DNA from: a virus
Virus record (IMG/VR): IMGVR_UViG_3300011420_000109
Coordinates: 1 to 25,001 of that record
Length of the DNA: 25,001 bases
Strand: one strand, 5' to 3'
Under the pieces are notes generated by a model. That model had not been told where the DNA came from, did not search any database, and saw only the letters and a program-made list of their open reading frames with translations. Each line of letters begins with the position of its first letter. Position 1 is the first letter of the stretch. Below are positions 23,257 through 25,001 of the stretch, piece by piece. The position numbers and the translations under genes are program-made.

Positions 23257-23520
23257 ATGGGAACGGGTGAAGGAAAAACCGCAAGTGATGCGTTCATCAA
23301 CGTCATCGGGCAGATCAATCCGCTGATCGTTCTAGCGGCTGGAATCATCAACTCGGTGCGAAAGATCCGTGATGCGGCCGCCGCCGCCAATCCGGCCGAC
23401 GCTGATAACATGCCGACTGACGCAGAGCTCATCGAGAGATTACTCACGGAGAGTGGGCTACTGAAGCTCGAGGCTAACGAGCTACGTGAGTTCTTAAAGA
23501 CACTGTTACCGAAGGAGTAG
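23257..23520 (+). CDS. Small protein with one hydrophobic segment, holin candidate
   Basis: The 87-residue product starts at ATG 23257, chosen because GGAGG (23247-23251) lies 5 bases before it; an in-frame GTG at 23245 lacks such a site. Residues about 14-35 (FINVIGQINPLIVLAAGIIN) form the only hydrophobic segment. An Ala-rich stretch follows, then an acidic helix LIERLLTESGLLKLEANELR ending in KTLLPKE. The layout (one hydrophobic helix, charged tail, last gene of the late operon after lysin genes) is compatible with a class III-like holin, but the segment is weakly hydrophobic and a soluble helical protein is equally possible. Confidence 0.62.
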   Translation: MGTGEGKTASDAFINVIGQINPLIVLAAGIINSVRKIRDAAAAANPADADNMPTDAELIERLLTESGLLKLEANELREFLKTLLPKE

Positions 23521-23537
23521 TCGATCACATGCGTGCC

Positions 23538-23552
23538 GCCTGGAGTGCAGGC
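23538..23552 (+). other. Small stem-loop in the convergent intergenic gap
   Basis: GCCTG (23538-23542) and CAGGC (23548-23552) pair around the loop GAGTG. It lies between the last rightward stop and the main terminator and may only be chance structure. Confidence 0.3.
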
Positions 23553-23588
23553 TGCCCCGGTCTGTAGGTGCGTGGTGTGGTCACTAGG

Positions 23589-23626
23589 CCGGACGGAGAG
23601 AGATCTCCGTCCGGTTATTATTTTTT
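23589..23626 (+). terminator. Intrinsic terminator of the rightward late operon
   Basis: CCGGACGGAGA (23589-23599) pairs perfectly with TCTCCGTCCGG (23604-23614), closing a GAGA (GNRA-type) tetraloop; TTATTATTTTTT follows (23615-23626). This is a strong rho-independent terminator on the + strand. The leftward gene ends within its T tract, so the hairpin also separates convergent transcripts; on the minus strand no T-run follows. Confidence 0.92.
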
Positions 23627-24022
23627 CTTACGAACCGGATTCGGACTACGAAACACATCTGGGTTAACCAGCGGACCGTTTGGCGTTAACGGCACGAAGT
23701 TACCGCCGTAGTAGATCTGTTCACGTCGGCGTGGTTCTACTGGCGGTAAACGTTGTGCGGCCGTGAACGGCCACGACGGGTCATACTGGCTGATGGTGAA
23801 CGTTGGACCTCGGTACTGACGTGCATCGAGGAGCAGCTGAGTGTCACGTGCAGAGTCGATGATCGACTGCGGCATGACAAACGGTGTCGTCGGTTGGTCG
23901 CTCTTCTCGTGGAAGATATAGCCCGCGTGACGTCGTCCTGTGTAGTCCAGGTTGGAATACACAGGCGATTGCGCGAACGCGCTAGTGGACACGAGGACGA
24001 GAGCAACGATTAGGTAACGCAT
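23618..24022 (-). CDS. Exported protein with Sec signal peptide, unknown function
   Basis: The 134-residue product begins MRYLIVALVLVSTSAFAQS, a textbook Sec signal peptide with a probable cut after AFA (residue 17). The mature part of about 117 residues is rich in Pro, Arg, Tyr and Gln, has no Cys, and ends in a basic tail RSPNPVRKKK. I do not recognise it. AAAGGAG lies 5 bases before the ATG. It is the last gene of the leftward cluster and overlaps the gene before it by 13 bases. Since a phage rarely exports soluble proteins without purpose, a periplasmic or envelope role is likely. Confidence 0.75.
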   Translation of the reverse strand: MRYLIVALVLVSTSAFAQSPVYSNLDYTGRRHAGYIFHEKSDQPTTPFVMPQSIIDSARDTQLLLDARQYRGPTFTISQYDPSWPFTAAQRLPPVEPRRREQIYYGGNFVPLTPNGPLVNPDVFRSPNPVRKKK

Positions 24023-24246
24023 ACGTTCTCCTTTCCGGTGATGACACTGATGGTGAATGGGATGTCACGATCACCCCAGTCATTACGGTAGTAACGACGA
24101 AGTGATTCGACCCCGTCATCACCGTCACAGTTCCACAGTTCGGGTTCACCGTCGAACCACGCAATGACGAGGAGCGTGTGTTGCAGAGCCGACGTGCTCA
24201 TCTTCTGAAAGCCGTTCCACTCGACGTTGTCACTGATGAACTTCAT
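24010..24246 (-). CDS. Small unrecognised protein, 78 residues
   Basis: The product is mixed alpha/beta in appearance: MKFISDNVEWNGFQKMSTSA, then LLVIAWFDGEPELWNCDGDD, then SLRRYYRNDWGDRDIPFTIS. No signal peptide, membrane segment or known motif is seen. AAAGGAG lies upstream of its ATG. It overlaps the upstream gene by 4 bases and the downstream gene by 13, so all are translated from one leftward mRNA. The tight packing and good ribosome site support a real gene; function unknown. Confidence 0.7.
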   Translation of the reverse strand: MKFISDNVEWNGFQKMSTSALQHTLLVIAWFDGEPELWNCDGDDGVESLRRYYRNDWGDRDIPFTISVITGKENVCVT

Positions 24247-24593
24247 TCACTCTCCTTTAAAAATGTCAGGTCGATCTTCTCACGAAGGTCGAAGTAACGT
24301 TTCGTCCACTCTGGGTCACCTGGTTTGAACCCGTGGCTGTTGACCGCACAGGTGTGTAGCGTGCACAACGGTCGTAGGTGAGGTTCAACGGTGCAACCGT
24401 TTGGACCCATGAATCGTAATGTCGGGTGAGAAGTTCGTGTGAGTGTGATGCCGTGTTGGTCGAGTGCGATCTCTTCGGCCATACCACAATACATGTCATC
24501 ACAACACGAGTGTGGAATCTTACAGTTCTTGGCACACTCTGGTGCTGTTAGCTCCGACATCTCACGAAAGAGGGTAACGGTTTCAGGCTTCAC
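24243..24593 (-). CDS. Cysteine-rich small protein, possible metal-binding (YkgJ-like pattern)
   Basis: The 116-residue product has eight Cys: C20-x3-C24-x5-C30-C31-x4-C36 early, and C67, C77, C82 later, with PHLRPLCTLHTC in the last group. A 'C..C....CC' cluster followed by G-C and R-P-x-C segments resembles the metal/Fe-S-chelating YkgJ (CxxCxxCC) family, but spacing is not identical, so this is a weak call. GTG at 24593 is used as start because it makes a GTGA overlap with the upstream stop; an in-frame ATG lies 11 codons later. The end overlaps the next gene by 4 bases. It is cytoplasmic, with no signal peptide. Confidence 0.7.
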   Translation of the reverse strand: MKPETVTLFREMSELTAPECAKNCKIPHSCCDDMYCGMAEEIALDQHGITLTRTSHPTLRFMGPNGCTVEPHLRPLCTLHTCAVNSHGFKPGDPEWTKRYFDLREKIDLTFLKESE

Positions 24594-24907
24594 GACTCAC
24601 CAAACGGATATGCCCGGCGTCGACTTTCGTTAAGACCGTGATAAACCGCGGTGCTGTGCGTTGCGATCCAGTCACTCAACTTTGGGCCTGCGTGATAACT
24701 CCCACGGTTGGACCGAAAGGCTAAGCCGTGTGCTTCAAGCTTTTTTCCCTCATCACGGTCATGAATGACGACCCTACCGAAGTAACCGTCACCAACCTGA
24801 AGAAGCTCATCAAGAAGTTCCATCATCTCGTGAGTCACCTCGAGATCACCGACCATAACTCGCGGGATGTGACGAACGACAGTCTTTGGGTCAAGGACAG
24901 TAATCAT
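24590..24907 (-). CDS. Small unrecognised protein, 105 residues
   Basis: The product starts MITVLDPKTVVRHIPRVMVG, has a helical segment THEMMELLDELLQVGDGYFG, a strand RVVIHDRDEGKKLEAHGLAF, and a basic, His/Ser-rich C-terminal third. I see no known motif, signal or membrane segment. The start lies in an ATGA overlap with the upstream partial gene, and the stop overlaps the next gene's GTG start by 4 bases. The Shine-Dalgarno sequence is weak, which fits translational coupling. It belongs to the same leftward operon. Confidence 0.7.
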   Translation of the reverse strand: MITVLDPKTVVRHIPRVMVGDLEVTHEMMELLDELLQVGDGYFGRVVIHDRDEGKKLEAHGLAFRSNRGSYHAGPKLSDWIATHSTAVYHGLNESRRRAYPFGES

Positions 24908-25001
24908 GGCATCTCGTCTCGTAGCCCTGCTATGTCGTGAGTGGGACCTCCTACCGGTACCTGTTTCGCAAAGTCCGCATACCTCTTCCAGATGTCCGGG
25001 A
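24904..25001 (-). CDS. C-terminal end of a leftward gene (partial)
   Basis: Reading the minus strand from the window edge, one frame stays open for 31 codons and ends at TGA 24906-24904, overlapping the next start as ATGA. The visible end reads PDIWKRYADFAKQVPVGG and then PTHDIAGLRDEMP. The remaining part is too short to assign. The overlap style matches the rest of the leftward cluster, which supports it as a real gene end. Confidence 0.6.
   Translation of the reverse strand, partial: PDIWKRYADFAKQVPVGGPTHDIAGLRDEMP

Noticed and set aside
1-25001. CRISPR arrays, tRNA genes, or an origin of replication
   Set aside because: I saw no spaced direct repeats, cloverleaf-like segments or iteron clusters; nearly all bases belong to overlapping coding genes.

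Overview
The window is a late-gene (virion) region of a tailed double-stranded DNA phage or prophage with a long non-contractile (siphovirus-type) tail. The evidence is gene order: an HK97-fold major capsid protein, a DnaT-like head-tail adaptor, a head stopper, an HK97 gp10-like connector, a tail terminator, a tail tube protein, a lambda G/GT-type tail assembly chaperone pair joined by a -1 frameshift site, a 950-residue tape measure protein, then tail-tip, lysin and lipoprotein genes. No sheath, integrase, terminase or replication gene is visible. Genes are densely packed, with ATGA, GTGA or TAATG overlaps and good Shine-Dalgarno sites. The host cannot be named; a Sec signal peptide ending AFA and a lipobox protein fit a diderm host but do not prove one.

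Layout: 1-91 is the end of a probable capsid cement gene. 127-2904 holds the head genes: major capsid protein, a Pro/Thr-rich low-complexity protein, a Pro-rich protein with an IPT/TIG domain, adaptor and stopper. 2897-9111 is a seven-gene cassette inside the head-tail connector block: four GT-A glycosyltransferases, one GT-B glycosyltransferase, one SAM methyltransferase and one radical SAM enzyme with a probable cobalamin-binding domain. 9111-11546 resumes with gp10-like, terminator, tube and chaperone genes. 11546-20518 holds the tape measure and tail-tip/adhesion genes, including a beta-propeller plus two TIG domains and a large hub-like protein with an inserted domain. 20527-23520 holds a SleB-type cell wall hydrolase, a glycoside-hydrolase-like protein with N-terminal repeats, a lipoprotein and a small protein with one hydrophobic segment. 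A strong intrinsic terminator at 23589-23626 ends the rightward operon. From 23618 to the right edge the genes run leftward: an exported protein, three small unrecognised proteins and the end of a fifth.

The most interesting system is the cassette. It overlaps its structural neighbours at both ends, so it should be transcribed and translated together with the virion genes. I infer that it builds and methylates a glycan on the particle. The Pro/Thr-rich protein and the Pro-rich stalk of the TIG protein, directly downstream of the capsid gene, are attractive acceptors. Glycosylated capsid and tail proteins are known in some mycobacteriophages; a cobalamin-type radical SAM enzyme in such a cassette is, to my knowledge, unusual. 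The cleanest single signal is the frameshift site in the chaperone pair: an in-phase A_AAA_AAC heptamer, a 4-nt spacer and an 11-bp stem.
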